Below, piece after piece: positions 55,130 to 63,509 of a stretch of 64,000 nt of DNA. The DNA comes from Anaeromyxobacter dehalogenans 2CP-1 (GTDB taxonomy: Bacteria; Myxococcota; Myxococcia; Myxococcales; Anaeromyxobacteraceae). A program made the position numbers and the translations under genes. The notes under the pieces are model-generated. The model worked only from the letters and a program-made list of their open reading frames with translations. It made no database searches and was not told the origin of the DNA. The number at the start of each line of letters is the position of its first letter. Position 1 is the first letter of the stretch. The stretch covers positions 1,426,001 through 1,490,000 of the forward strand of contig NC_011891.1 of the NCBI RefSeq assembly GCF_000022145.1. The letters are read 5' to 3'.

Positions 55130-55546
55130 ATGAGATACCTGAGGGCCCTGGTGGCGGTGGTGGCGCTGGCGGTGGGCGCCCAGGCAGCGAGGGCGGACGA
55201 CGTGTACGTCCGGCGGCACGCCAACCCGGTAGGAACGGTGGCGCGCGACACCATCGCGGGCGGCGTGGCCGGCTCGGCGGTGGCGGGCGGGATCATCCTC
55301 TACAACATGGGGATCGACGGGAACGACGACTACGACTGGGGCCGCACGCTGGCCTGGGGCGCGCTCATCGGCGCCGGCGTCGGCCTGGTGTGGGGCATCG
55401 TGGACGTGGCCACCGCCCCGGACTACGCGATGCGCACGGCGGCGATGCGCAAGCCGGTGCGGGACGGGCAGTCCTTCACGATGGACCTCCGCCGGCGCGA
55501 CCAGTCGCGGCAGGAGACGTTCTCGCTCGTGGCCGGGAGGTTCTGA
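55130..55546 (+). CDS. Small exported protein
   Basis: 138 aa. Signal peptide RYLRALVAVVALAVGAQA, cleaved before or after ARADD. A Gly/Ala-rich segment (DTIAGGVAGSAVAGGIILYNMG, AWGALIGAGVGLVWGIV) looks like one hydrophobic hairpin, as in glycine-zipper envelope proteins. SD GAGGGGGGAAGG. Divergent from the lipid cluster. Confidence 0.7.
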   Translation: MRYLRALVAVVALAVGAQAARADDVYVRRHANPVGTVARDTIAGGVAGSAVAGGIILYNMGIDGNDDYDWGRTLAWGALIGAGVGLVWGIVDVATAPDYAMRTAAMRKPVRDGQSFTMDLRRRDQSRQETFSLVAGRF

Positions 55547-55677
55547 GGCGGCTGCGTCGGGCGCGGGGGACGGAGGTGGGCGCCCCCGCGCCCGGCGCGC
55601 GATCCGCCGCCCCGTCGCACGACGGGCCGCAGGACGGGTCGCGCCGCCGGCGGGCGTCGATTATCCTCGCGCACGCC

Positions 55678-57681
55678 ATGCCCTCGCTCGCACGCTCCGT
55701 CTGCCCGTTCGACTGTCCCGACGCCTGCGGCCTGCTCGTCGAGGTCGAAGACGGGCGCGCGGCGAAGGTCCGGGGCGACCCCGAGCACCCGTACTCGCAG
55801 GGCACCCTCTGCCCGAAGATGAACGGCTACGACCGGACGGTGCACTCGCCCGACCGGCTCACCCATCCTCTGATCCGGACCGGGCCGAAGGGCGCCGGGG
55901 CGTTCCGGCGCGCGACCTGGGACGAGGCCGTCGCGCGGGTGGCCTCGCGCTGGAAGGAGATCCTGGCCGCCGACGGCGGCGAGGCGATCCTGCCCTACTC
56001 GTACGCGGGCTCCATGGGCCTGGTGCAGCGCAACGCCGGCTACCCGTTCTTCCATCGCCTGGGCGCGACGAAGCTGGCGCGCACCATCTGCACGCCGGCC
56101 CAGGACGCCGGCTGGACCGCGGTGATGGGCGCCACCCCCGGGCCGGACCCGGACACGGTGCTCGGCTCGGACCTGGTGGTGCTGTGGGGCATCAACGCGG
56201 TCGCCACCAGCATCCACTTCGCCCAGCGGGCCCGGGAGGCGCGGCGCCGCGGCGCCAGGGTGCTGCTGGTGGACACCTACCGGAACGACACCGCCGCCCT
56301 GGCGGACGAGGTGATCCTGGTCCGGCCCGGCTCCGACGGCATGCTCGCGCTCGGCCTCGTCCACGTGCTCGCGCGCGAGGGGCTGGCCGACGAGGCGTTC
56401 CTGGCGAGCGAGACGGCCGGGTGGCCGGAGCTGAAGGCGGTCGCGCTGGCGGAGTGCCCGCCGGACGCGGTCGCGGCCGCGACCGGGCTCGCGCCGGAGG
56501 CGATCGTGGCGCTGGCGCGGACGCTGGCGCGCGCGCGCGCGCCGTTCTTCCGGATCGGCGGCGGGCCGTCGCGCTACGGCAACGGCGCCATGACCGTCCG
56601 GAGCGTGGTCGCGCTCGCGGCGGTGCTGGGCGCGTTCGGCCGCGAGGGCGGCGGCTGCCTCACCTCGGCCGCCTCGTCGCAGGCGTTCGACCTCTCCCCG
56701 GTCCGCCGCGAGGACCTGCTCGCGCGCCCGGTGCGCGAGGTGAACATGAACCGGCTGGGCTGGGCGCTGAACGAGCTGCGCGATCCGCCCATCCGCTCGA
56801 TGTACGTGTGGTGCTCGAACCCGGCCGCGGTCGCGCCGGACCAGAACGCGGTGCTGCGCGGCCTCTCGCGCGAGGACCTGTTCCTGGTGGTGCACGAGCG
56901 CTTCCTCACCGACACCGCGCGCCACGCGGACGTGGTGCTGCCGGCGACCACCTCGCTCGAGCACCTCGACGTCTACCGCTCGTACGGCCACTACACGGTC
57001 CAGCGCGCCGCCGCGGTGATCCCGCCGCTGGGCGAGGCGAAGCCGAACTGGGAGGTCTTCCAGCTCCTCGCCGCCGCCATGGGCTTCGACGAGCCGGTGT
57101 TCCGGACCAGCGCCGCCGAGATGGCGGACCAGCTGCTCGCGCAGCGATCGGCGTGGTGGGACGCGGTGGACCGCTCGCGGCTCGCGGAGGGGAAGGCGGT
57201 CCGCATCGCGCCGCCGCCCGGCCCGCGCTGGCGCACCGCCTCCGGCCGCATCGAGCTCGTGAACCCGGCGCTGCGCGAGCCGGTGCCGCGGCCGCTCCCT
57301 GCCCACGCGGACCGCGATCCGCTGCCGCTCAGGCTCGTCACCGCGCCCGCGCTGTACACGCTCAACTCCACCTTCCAGGAGCGGCCCGAGCTGCGCGCCA
57401 AGGCCGGCGGCATGCAGCTCCAGCTCGCGCCGTCCGAGGCCGCCGCGCGCGGGCTCTCCGACGGCCAGCGGGTGGTGGCCTTCAACGGTCTCGGCGAGGC
57501 GGCGTTCGTGCTGCGCGTCGCCGAGGGCGTCCCGGCGGGCGTGGCGGTGGCGGAGGGCGTGTTCTGGCTGGCGCACGCCCCGGGCGCACGGAACGTGAAT
57601 GCGCTCACCTCCCAGCGGCTCACCGACGAGGCGGGCGGCTCCACGTTCTACGACAACCGCGTGGACGTCCGGGCGGCGTAG
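55678..57681 (+). CDS. Molybdopterin-dependent oxidoreductase (DMSO reductase family)
   Basis: 667 aa. [4Fe-4S] motif Cys9, Cys13, Cys17 and Cys45 (CPFDCPDAC... GTLCPKM). Cofactor-binding segments LWGINAVATSIHF, VLLVDTYRNDTAALAD, IGGGPSRYGNGA, VWCSNPAAVAPDQ and DVVLPATTSLEH, with the C-terminal lobe GGMQLQLAPSEAAARGL. No Tat signal, so cytoplasmic. Subgroup often called formate dehydrogenase-like or thiosulfate reductase-like; substrate not known. No electron-transfer subunit beside it. Confidence 0.88.
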   Translation: MPSLARSVCPFDCPDACGLLVEVEDGRAAKVRGDPEHPYSQGTLCPKMNGYDRTVHSPDRLTHPLIRTGPKGAGAFRRATWDEAVARVASRWKEILAADGGEAILPYSYAGSMGLVQRNAGYPFFHRLGATKLARTICTPAQDAGWTAVMGATPGPDPDTVLGSDLVVLWGINAVATSIHFAQRAREARRRGARVLLVDTYRNDTAALADEVILVRPGSDGMLALGLVHVLAREGLADEAFLASETAGWPELKAVALAECPPDAVAAATGLAPEAIVALARTLARARAPFFRIGGGPSRYGNGAMTVRSVVALAAVLGAFGREGGGCLTSAASSQAFDLSPVRREDLLARPVREVNMNRLGWALNELRDPPIRSMYVWCSNPAAVAPDQNAVLRGLSREDLFLVVHERFLTDTARHADVVLPATTSLEHLDVYRSYGHYTVQRAAAVIPPLGEAKPNWEVFQLLAAAMGFDEPVFRTSAAEMADQLLAQRSAWWDAVDRSRLAEGKAVRIAPPPGPRWRTASGRIELVNPALREPVPRPLPAHADRDPLPLRLVTAPALYTLNSTFQERPELRAKAGGMQLQLAPSEAAARGLSDGQRVVAFNGLGEAAFVLRVAEGVPAGVAVAEGVFWLAHAPGARNVNALTSQRLTDEAGGSTFYDNRVDVRAA

Positions 57682-57858
57682 GCCGCCCGGGGCCGCGGCC
57701 CCGTCCCGAACCGTTCCGCTCCCCCGCCGGCTCCCGCCCGGACGGGCGAGCCGTGCCCGGCGAGGGATCGTGCGGGGGCGAGACCTTGGGCCGCGGATGT
57801 TCTCGCCGGCCTTTGTGGTTTCATGAACGGCACCAGGAAGGGTAGAGGCTCCCCATTT

Positions 57859-57888
57859 TTGCCGATCGGACGCCCTCTCCTGTATCTT
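57859..57888 (+). promoter_or_regulatory. Candidate promoter of the cco operon
   Basis: TTGCCG (57859-57864), 18 bp, TATCTT (57883-57888), 40 nt before ccoN. Four of six consensus bases in each box. I see no FNR-type TTGAT-N4-ATCAA in the gap. Confidence 0.4.
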
Positions 57889-57900
57889 GCGCGCGATCAT

Positions 57901-57917
57901 TTCCCGTTTCTCGGGAA
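57901..57917 (+). promoter_or_regulatory. Hairpin overlapping the ccoN ribosome binding site
   Basis: TTCCCG and CGGGAA, loop TTTCT. The right arm runs into the AAGGA that serves ccoN (ATG 57929). Folding would partly hide the site. Confidence 0.4.
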
Positions 57918-57928
57918 GGAATGGGCAC

Positions 57929-59350
57929 ATGAACGACTATCGGTACGACTACCAGACCGTCCAGGGGTTCATCCTCTCGGCGATGTTCTGGGGCGTCGTC
58001 GGGATCCTGCTCGGGCTCCTCATCAGCGTGCAGCTGTGGGCGCCCGCCGCGAACTTCGCGCCGTACCTGACCTACGGCCGGCTGCGCCCGGTGCACACCA
58101 ACGGCCTGATCTTCGGCCTGGGCGCGGGCGCCATCTTCGGCCTCTTCTATTACATCACCATGCGGCTCTGTAAGCGGCCGCTGCTGTTCCCGCGCCTGGC
58201 GCGCGTGCAGCTGTGGCTCTTCAACGTCGGCATCGTCGCCGCCGCGGTCACGCTGCTGCTCGGCCAGACCCAGTCGCTCGAGTACGCCGAGCTGGAGTGG
58301 CCGCTCGACCTCGCCATCGTGGTGCTGTGGGTGATGCTGGCGGTGAACGTCTTCGGGACGATCCTGAAGCGGCGCGAGGAGCAGATGTACGTGTCGCTCT
58401 GGTACATCGTTGCGACGGTCATCACCATCGCGATCCTCTACGTCGTCAACAACCTCGCGGTGCCGGTGAGCCTGGGCAAGAGCTACCCGCTGTTCGCCGG
58501 GGTGAACTCCGCCAACGTGCAGTGGTGGTACGGGCACAACGCGGTCGGCTTCCTGCTCACCACGCCGATCCTGGCGATGTTCTACTACTTCCTCCCGAAG
58601 TCCACCGGGCTGCCCATCTACAGCCACCGGCTCTCCATCGTCGCGTTCTGGTCGCTGATCTTCGCGTACCTGTGGACCGGCGCGCACCACCTCGTCTACA
58701 CGCCGCTGCCGGACTGGATCCAGACGCTCGCCATCGTGTTCACGATGTTCCTCATCGCGCCGTCGTGGGGCTCGGTCGTGAACGGCTACTACACGGTGGG
58801 CCAGGACTGGACGAAGGTGCGGTCGAACTACCTGACCAAGTTCTTCATCCTGGGCATCACGTTCTACGGCCTGCAGACGGTGCAGGGGCCGACGCAGGGG
58901 CTCCGCGTCGTGTCGCAGCTCATCCACTACACCGACTGGGTCCCCGGCCACGTGCACATGGGCACGATGGGCTGGGTGACCATGATCATCTGCGCGTCGA
59001 TCTACTACGTGGTGCCGCGCATCAACGGCACCGAGCTGTACTCGGAGAAGCTCGCCAACGTGCACTTCTGGCTGGTGCTCGTCGGCCAGCTCCTGTTCTC
59101 GATCACGATGTGGATCACCGGCATCCGGCAGGGCTGGATGTGGAAGGCCACCGACGAGGCCGGCAAGCTCCAGTACACGTTCATGGACGGGGTGATCGGG
59201 AACTATCCGTACTGGCACACGCGCACGCTGGCCGGGATCATCTTCGCCGCGGGCATGGTGGTGTTCGTCTACAACGTGCTCATGACCATCCGGAAGGGGA
59301 AGGTGGCGCAGGCGCAGGCCGGCGCGACCCCGACCACGGTGGCGGCGTAG
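57929..59350 (+). CDS. ccoN: cbb3-type cytochrome c oxidase subunit I
   Basis: 473 aa, 12 predicted membrane helices. Low-spin heme His56 in RLRPVHTNGLIFG, CuB region WWYGHNAVGF, HHLVYTPLPDW, and the heme-ligand pair in WVPGHVHMGTMGW. Reduces O2 to water and pumps protons, with high O2 affinity for microaerobic growth. Normal length. SD AAGGA, 10 nt before ATG 57929. Confidence 0.96.
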   Translation: MNDYRYDYQTVQGFILSAMFWGVVGILLGLLISVQLWAPAANFAPYLTYGRLRPVHTNGLIFGLGAGAIFGLFYYITMRLCKRPLLFPRLARVQLWLFNVGIVAAAVTLLLGQTQSLEYAELEWPLDLAIVVLWVMLAVNVFGTILKRREEQMYVSLWYIVATVITIAILYVVNNLAVPVSLGKSYPLFAGVNSANVQWWYGHNAVGFLLTTPILAMFYYFLPKSTGLPIYSHRLSIVAFWSLIFAYLWTGAHHLVYTPLPDWIQTLAIVFTMFLIAPSWGSVVNGYYTVGQDWTKVRSNYLTKFFILGITFYGLQTVQGPTQGLRVVSQLIHYTDWVPGHVHMGTMGWVTMIICASIYYVVPRINGTELYSEKLANVHFWLVLVGQLLFSITMWITGIRQGWMWKATDEAGKLQYTFMDGVIGNYPYWHTRTLAGIIFAAGMVVFVYNVLMTIRKGKVAQAQAGATPTTVAA

Positions 59351-59362
59351 GAGGGGATGACC

Positions 59363-60382
59363 ATGAGTGAATCCAGCATCTACCGGAAGCCGGTGGCGTT
59401 CGCGGCGCTCGCGACGGTCGTGGTCCTCGCCGGCACCATCGCCACCATGGCGTACCCCATGCTCCGCCCCGACCTGCACCCGAAGGTCGAGGGGCTGAAG
59501 CCGCTCTCGCCGCTCGAGCTGGCGGGGCGCGACGTCTACCAGCGCGAGGGCTGCGTGAACTGCCACACGCAGACCGTCCGGCCGCTCAAGAGCGAGGTGG
59601 TCCGCTACAAGGGCAACCGCGCGCCGGAGCCGTCCGGCCAGTACTCGCTGGCGGGCGAGTTCGCCTACGACCACCCGTTCCTGTGGGGCTCGAAGCGCAC
59701 CGGCCCGGACCTCGCGTTCGAGGGCTGGATCAAGCCGTCGAAGGACTGGCACTACGCCCACTTCGCCGACCCGCAGAAGGTGGTGCCGCGCTCCAACATG
59801 CCGAGGTACGCGTTCCTGGGCGGCAACGCGCTCGAGGCCGCGAAGGTCCAGGCCAGCATGCGCGGGCTGCGCACGCTCGGCGTGCCGTACGGCGACGCGG
59901 ACCTCGCGGCGGTGCCCGCCGCGGTCGAGGGCAAGACCGAGCTGGACGCGCTGGTCGCGTATACCGTCTCGCTGGGCAAGGCGGTGAACCGCGCCGCGGC
60001 CGGCGGCGGCGAGGTGGACCTCGAGGCGCCGAACCCGTTCGCGACCGACGTGGCCGCGATCGCGAAGGGGAAGGCGCTGTTCGACGCGAACGCCTGCTCC
60101 GCCTGCCACGGCGACGAGGCGCAGGGGCAGGAGGGCGTGGCCCCGAACCTCATCGACGACAAGTTCCTGGGCGTCTCGCCCGACCTGCCCGACGCGGCGT
60201 ACTTCGCCATGATCAAGGGCGGCAGCGACGCGAAGAAGGCGCTGGGACGGCCCGGCGTGCCGGACGGCGGCATGGCCGCGTTCGGCGGCGACCTGTCCGA
60301 CGACGACATCTGGGCGATCGTCGCGTGGCTCCGGAACCAGAAGGCGCACGAGGCGGCCGAGGGCCACCCCGGCGGCCACTAG
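59363..60382 (+). CDS. ccoO: cbb3 oxidase subunit II with extra cytochrome c domain (CcoO-CcoP-type fusion)
   Basis: 339 aa, about 130 more than usual CcoO. N-terminal anchor (FAALATVVVLAGTIATM), first heme c motif Cys64-x2-Cys67-His68 in REGCVNCHTQTVRPL (CcoO signature), then from ~230 a second class I cytochrome c, Cys245-x2-Cys248-His249 in NACSACHGDEAQGQ, with GGMAAFGGDLSDDDIWAIVAWL at the end as in CcoP. ATG 59363 is 6 nt after AGGAGGGG; the ATG at 59357 is too close. Carries electrons from soluble cytochrome c to CcoN. Confidence 0.93.
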   Translation: MSESSIYRKPVAFAALATVVVLAGTIATMAYPMLRPDLHPKVEGLKPLSPLELAGRDVYQREGCVNCHTQTVRPLKSEVVRYKGNRAPEPSGQYSLAGEFAYDHPFLWGSKRTGPDLAFEGWIKPSKDWHYAHFADPQKVVPRSNMPRYAFLGGNALEAAKVQASMRGLRTLGVPYGDADLAAVPAAVEGKTELDALVAYTVSLGKAVNRAAAGGGEVDLEAPNPFATDVAAIAKGKALFDANACSACHGDEAQGQEGVAPNLIDDKFLGVSPDLPDAAYFAMIKGGSDAKKALGRPGVPDGGMAAFGGDLSDDDIWAIVAWLRNQKAHEAAEGHPGGH

Positions 60383-60392
60383 GAGATCCACC

Positions 60393-60671
60393 ATGTCCGA
60401 AGAGCTCGACGACCTGACGAAGTTCGAGGCGAAGGACACCTCCCACACGCTGCCGGTGGGCTGGCTGGCGCTGTTCTGGGGCCTGATCGTCTTCGGCGCC
60501 TACTACTACTGGGCGTACACCCCGGCGCTGGGCGGCTGGTCGCAGGCGAAGGACCTGGAGACGGGCGGCGCCAGCGCCGGCGCGAACCTGCTCTGGACCA
60601 TCGCCTTCACCGCCGTCCCGGCGCTGGTGGCGATCTGGATGGGCCTCACGCAGAAGAAGAAGGCGCGGTAG
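60393..60671 (+). CDS. ccoP: Heme-less CcoP N-terminal (FixP_N) membrane anchor
   Basis: 92 aa. Matches only the N-terminal part of CcoP: HTLPVGWLALFWGLIVFGAYYYW and YTPALGGWSQ. A second hydrophobic segment (NLLWTIAFTAVPALVAIWMG) follows. It has no CxxCH, so both cytochrome domains of normal CcoP are gone and one appears in CcoO upstream. Confidence 0.88.
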   Translation: MSEELDDLTKFEAKDTSHTLPVGWLALFWGLIVFGAYYYWAYTPALGGWSQAKDLETGGASAGANLLWTIAFTAVPALVAIWMGLTQKKKAR

Positions 60672-60681
60672 CGGAGGCCCG

Positions 60682-60828
60682 ATGGGAAGCCAGGAGCTCG
60701 CCTACGCGATCTTCGGCGGCACGATGTGCGTGGCGCTGCTGGGGATCATCGTCTTCTACTACTCGCGCAGGCGGAAGGACCGGGTGGAGGAGGCGAAGTA
60801 CAAGATGCTCGAGGATGACGACGACTAG
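60682..60828 (+). CDS. ccoQ: Small CcoQ-like membrane protein
   Basis: 48 aa: MGSQELAYAIFGGTMC..., one helix (GTMCVALLGIIVFYYSRRRK), acidic tail EDDDD. Length, topology and place in the operon fit CcoQ, which stabilises the oxidase. Its last codons overlap the ccoG start. Confidence 0.75.
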   Translation: MGSQELAYAIFGGTMCVALLGIIVFYYSRRRKDRVEEAKYKMLEDDDD

Positions 60829-62044
60829 GCGGTTCCAGAGGTGGCGGCGCATCGCGGGGGCAGCCCAGGCACTCATCGTGCTGGGGCTGCCCTTCGTCTC
60901 CGTCGGCGGCGAGAGCGCGCTGCGCCTCGACGTGCCGGCGGGCCGCCTCCACGCGTTCGGCGCGTCGTACGCGGTGGACGAGATGTTCGTGGTGCTCGCC
61001 GCCACGCTCGCGCTCACCGCCGCGCTCCTGCTCGTGACGCTGCTGTTCGGCCGCGTGTGGTGCGGCTGGTCCTGCCCGCAGACGCTGCTCGGCGATCTCA
61101 CCGCCTGGGTGGAGCCGGAGCGCCGCAAGCGCCCGCGCCGGTGGCGCCGGCCGCTCGGCTTCGCGGCGGTGGCGGTCGTGTCGGCGGTCGCCTCGGCCAA
61201 CCTGGTCTGGTACTTCGTGCCGCCCGTCGAGTTCTTCCGGCGGCTCGCGGCGGGGGCCCTCGGCCCGGTGGTGGCCGGCTCGTGGGCGGCCGGCTTCGCG
61301 GTGCTGTTCCTCGACCTGGCCGTGCTGCGCCAGCGCTTCTGCGCCACCGCCTGCCCGTACGCGAAGCTGCAGGGGGTGCTGTTCGACCGCAGCACGCTGG
61401 TGGTCGCGTACGACGCGCGGCGCGCCCAGGACTGCGTGGACTGCGGCGCCTGCGTGCGGGTGTGCCCCACCGGCATCGACATCCGGCACGGGCTGCAGAT
61501 GGAGTGCATCGCCTGCGCGGCCTGCATCGACGCCTGCGAGCCGGTGATGCGCAAGCTGCGCCGCGCGCCGGATCTCATCGGCTACTCCTACGGCGAGCCG
61601 GGCGGGCGGCCGCGCCTGGCGCGCCCCGCCGCGCTGGTGCTCGCCGGCGTCACGGCGGTCACGCTGGCGGTGCTGGTCGCCACCGTCGCCGGCCGGGCGC
61701 CGCTCGGGCTCACCGTGCTCGGCGACGAGGCCTACGCGCCCCGCCGCACGCCCGACGGCCGCGTGCTGAACACGCTCTCGGTCGGGCTCGAGAACCGCGG
61801 CCGGCGGCCGGTGGAGGTGGACCTGGCGCTCGAGCCGGGCGCCGGCGGCGAGGCCGAGCTCCGCCCGGCGCGCGTCGCGCTCGCGGGCGGCGAGCGCCGC
61901 CGGGTCCGCGTGCTCGCCGCCGTGCGCGGGCTGCCGGAGGGGCGCAGCGCCGCCCGCGTCGTCGCGCGCCCGCGGCCGGACGGCGAGGCGCCCGGCGAGG
62001 CCGCCTCCGCCGCCGTCTCCCTCGTCGCACCGGAGGTGAAGTGA
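60815..62044 (+). CDS. ccoG: Cytochrome oxidase accessory protein CcoG/FixG
   Basis: 409 aa. Membrane part with GRVWCGWSCPQTLLGDL and FCATACPYAKLQGVLFD, two ferredoxin motifs (CVDCGACVRVCPTGIDI and CIACAACIDACEPVM), and a C-terminal Ig-like domain (NTLSVGLENRGRRPVEV). CcoG is a Cu(II) reductase that supports copper delivery to cbb3 oxidase. Starts within ccoQ. Confidence 0.95.
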   Translation: MTTTRRFQRWRRIAGAAQALIVLGLPFVSVGGESALRLDVPAGRLHAFGASYAVDEMFVVLAATLALTAALLLVTLLFGRVWCGWSCPQTLLGDLTAWVEPERRKRPRRWRRPLGFAAVAVVSAVASANLVWYFVPPVEFFRRLAAGALGPVVAGSWAAGFAVLFLDLAVLRQRFCATACPYAKLQGVLFDRSTLVVAYDARRAQDCVDCGACVRVCPTGIDIRHGLQMECIACAACIDACEPVMRKLRRAPDLIGYSYGEPGGRPRLARPAALVLAGVTAVTLAVLVATVAGRAPLGLTVLGDEAYAPRRTPDGRVLNTLSVGLENRGRRPVEVDLALEPGAGGEAELRPARVALAGGERRRVRVLAAVRGLPEGRSAARVVARPRPDGEAPGEAASAAVSLVAPEVK

Positions 62045-62841
62045 AGCCCGTCATCGCCCTCGCCGTCCTGGCCGCGCTCGGCGCGGTGGGCGGCACCATC
62101 TGGATCGGCAGCCTGGTCCGCGAGGACACCGTGGTGGCCCAGCCCTACGAGGAGGGGCTGGAGTACGACCGCGAGCGGCGCGGGCGCGAGGCGCTCGGCT
62201 GGAGCGTGGAGGTGGCGCCTGCCGCGGCAGGCGCGGGCGCGCTCGCGTTCGCGATCCGCGACGGCGCCGGGCGTCCGCTGGACGGCGCCGAGGTCGCGCT
62301 CACGGTGGGCCGGCCCGACAGCGGGCGCGGGCAGTGGACCGCCGCCGCGCGGCCGCGCGAGCGCGGCGGCTACGCCGCGGACCTCGCCTTCCCGGCACCC
62401 GGGCCGTGGGAGATCCGCTTCGACGTGCGCCGCGGCGCCGATCGCGTGCGCCTGACGCGCACGGTGGACGTGCCCGCCGCCGCGGCGGCCTGCGATCTCG
62501 CCGCGGGGCCGTGCACCGTCGAGGTCGGCGGCGCGGCGGTGACGCTGGAGCTCTCGCCGCGCCCCCCGCGCGCGCTCACGGAGCTCGGGGTCGCCGCCGA
62601 GGTCCGCGCCGGCGGCGCGCCGGTGGACGGCGCCGAGCTCTCGGTGCGCTTCGGCATGAAGGGCATGGAGATGTTCCCGGCCGAGGCGCGGCTCGCGCCG
62701 GTCGGCCCGGGCCGCTACCAGGGCAAGGCGGTGCTGGTCCGGTGCCCGAGCGGCCGCACCGACTGGACCGCCACCGTGTCGGTCGCCCGCCCGGGCGCGC
62801 CGGGCGCCACCGCCGAGCTGGGGTTCAAGGCCGCCGAGTGA
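62041..62841 (+). CDS. ccoH: FixH/CcoH-related assembly protein
   Basis: 266 aa, longer than usual CcoH (~160). TM PVIALAVLAALGAVGGTIWI, then the FixH signature region (VVAQPYEEGLEYDRERRGRE, LGWSVEV), followed by a second beta-rich domain with FGMKGMEMFPAEARL, a Met-rich segment that might bind copper. GTG start overlaps ccoG by 4 nt. Confidence 0.85.
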   Translation: MKPVIALAVLAALGAVGGTIWIGSLVREDTVVAQPYEEGLEYDRERRGREALGWSVEVAPAAAGAGALAFAIRDGAGRPLDGAEVALTVGRPDSGRGQWTAAARPRERGGYAADLAFPAPGPWEIRFDVRRGADRVRLTRTVDVPAAAAACDLAAGPCTVEVGGAAVTLELSPRPPRALTELGVAAEVRAGGAPVDGAELSVRFGMKGMEMFPAEARLAPVGPGRYQGKAVLVRCPSGRTDWTATVSVARPGAPGATAELGFKAAE

Positions 62842-63509
62842 CCGCCGCGCTCGCCACCGCGCTCGCCACCGGGCTCCTGGGCGGCTTCGGCCACTGCCTG
62901 GGCATGTGCGGGCCGCTGGTGGGCGCGTTCGCGCTCGCCGCCGGGCCGCGCGGCACCGGGCGCGCGCTGCAGGGGCAGCTCGCGTACCACGCCGGCCGCA
63001 TCACCACCTACGCGCTGGTGGGCGCGGTGATGGGGCTCACCGGCTCGTTCGTGAACCTGGCCGGGCGGCTCGCCGGCGTGGCCGCGGTGGCCTCGGTGAT
63101 CGCCGGCGCGCTCATGATCGCCATGGGCCTGGGCGCCGCGGGGCTGAGCCTGGCGGTGAAGCGCCTCGAGGCGCGCGCCGCGGGGCGGGTGGCGGCGCTG
63201 GCGCGCGGGCTGCTCGAGGGCGGCGGCGCGGGGCGGCTCTACCCGGTGGGCCTGGTGCTGGGGCTGTTGCCCTGCGGGCTCTCCTGGTCGCTGTTCGTGG
63301 GCGCGGCCGGCACCGGCAGCGCGGGGCAGGGATTCCTGCTCGCGCTCGCGTTCGGGGTGGCGACGCTCCCGGCGCTGCTGCTGGCCGGCGCGGCGGCGAC
63401 GCTGGTCGGCGCGCGCGCCCGCGGCGTGCTCTACCGCGCCGGGGGCGTGCTGGTGATCGCGCTCGGCGTCCTCTTCCTGCTGCGCGGGCTCGGCGTCGAT
63501 GCGCTGTGA
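62838..63509 (+). CDS. Sulfite exporter TauE/SafE family protein (cco-linked)
   Basis: 223 aa, six helices. GGFGHCLGMCGPLVGAF and GLLPCGLSWSLFVGA are hallmark segments; the paired Cys suit metal or thiol handling. Such genes commonly lie in cco/copper operons and may act in copper transport or maturation. GTG start overlaps ccoH by 4 nt; overlaps the next gene by 11. Confidence 0.85.
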   Translation: MTAALATALATGLLGGFGHCLGMCGPLVGAFALAAGPRGTGRALQGQLAYHAGRITTYALVGAVMGLTGSFVNLAGRLAGVAAVASVIAGALMIAMGLGAAGLSLAVKRLEARAAGRVAALARGLLEGGGAGRLYPVGLVLGLLPCGLSWSLFVGAAGTGSAGQGFLLALAFGVATLPALLLAGAAATLVGARARGVLYRAGGVLVIALGVLFLLRGLGVDAL

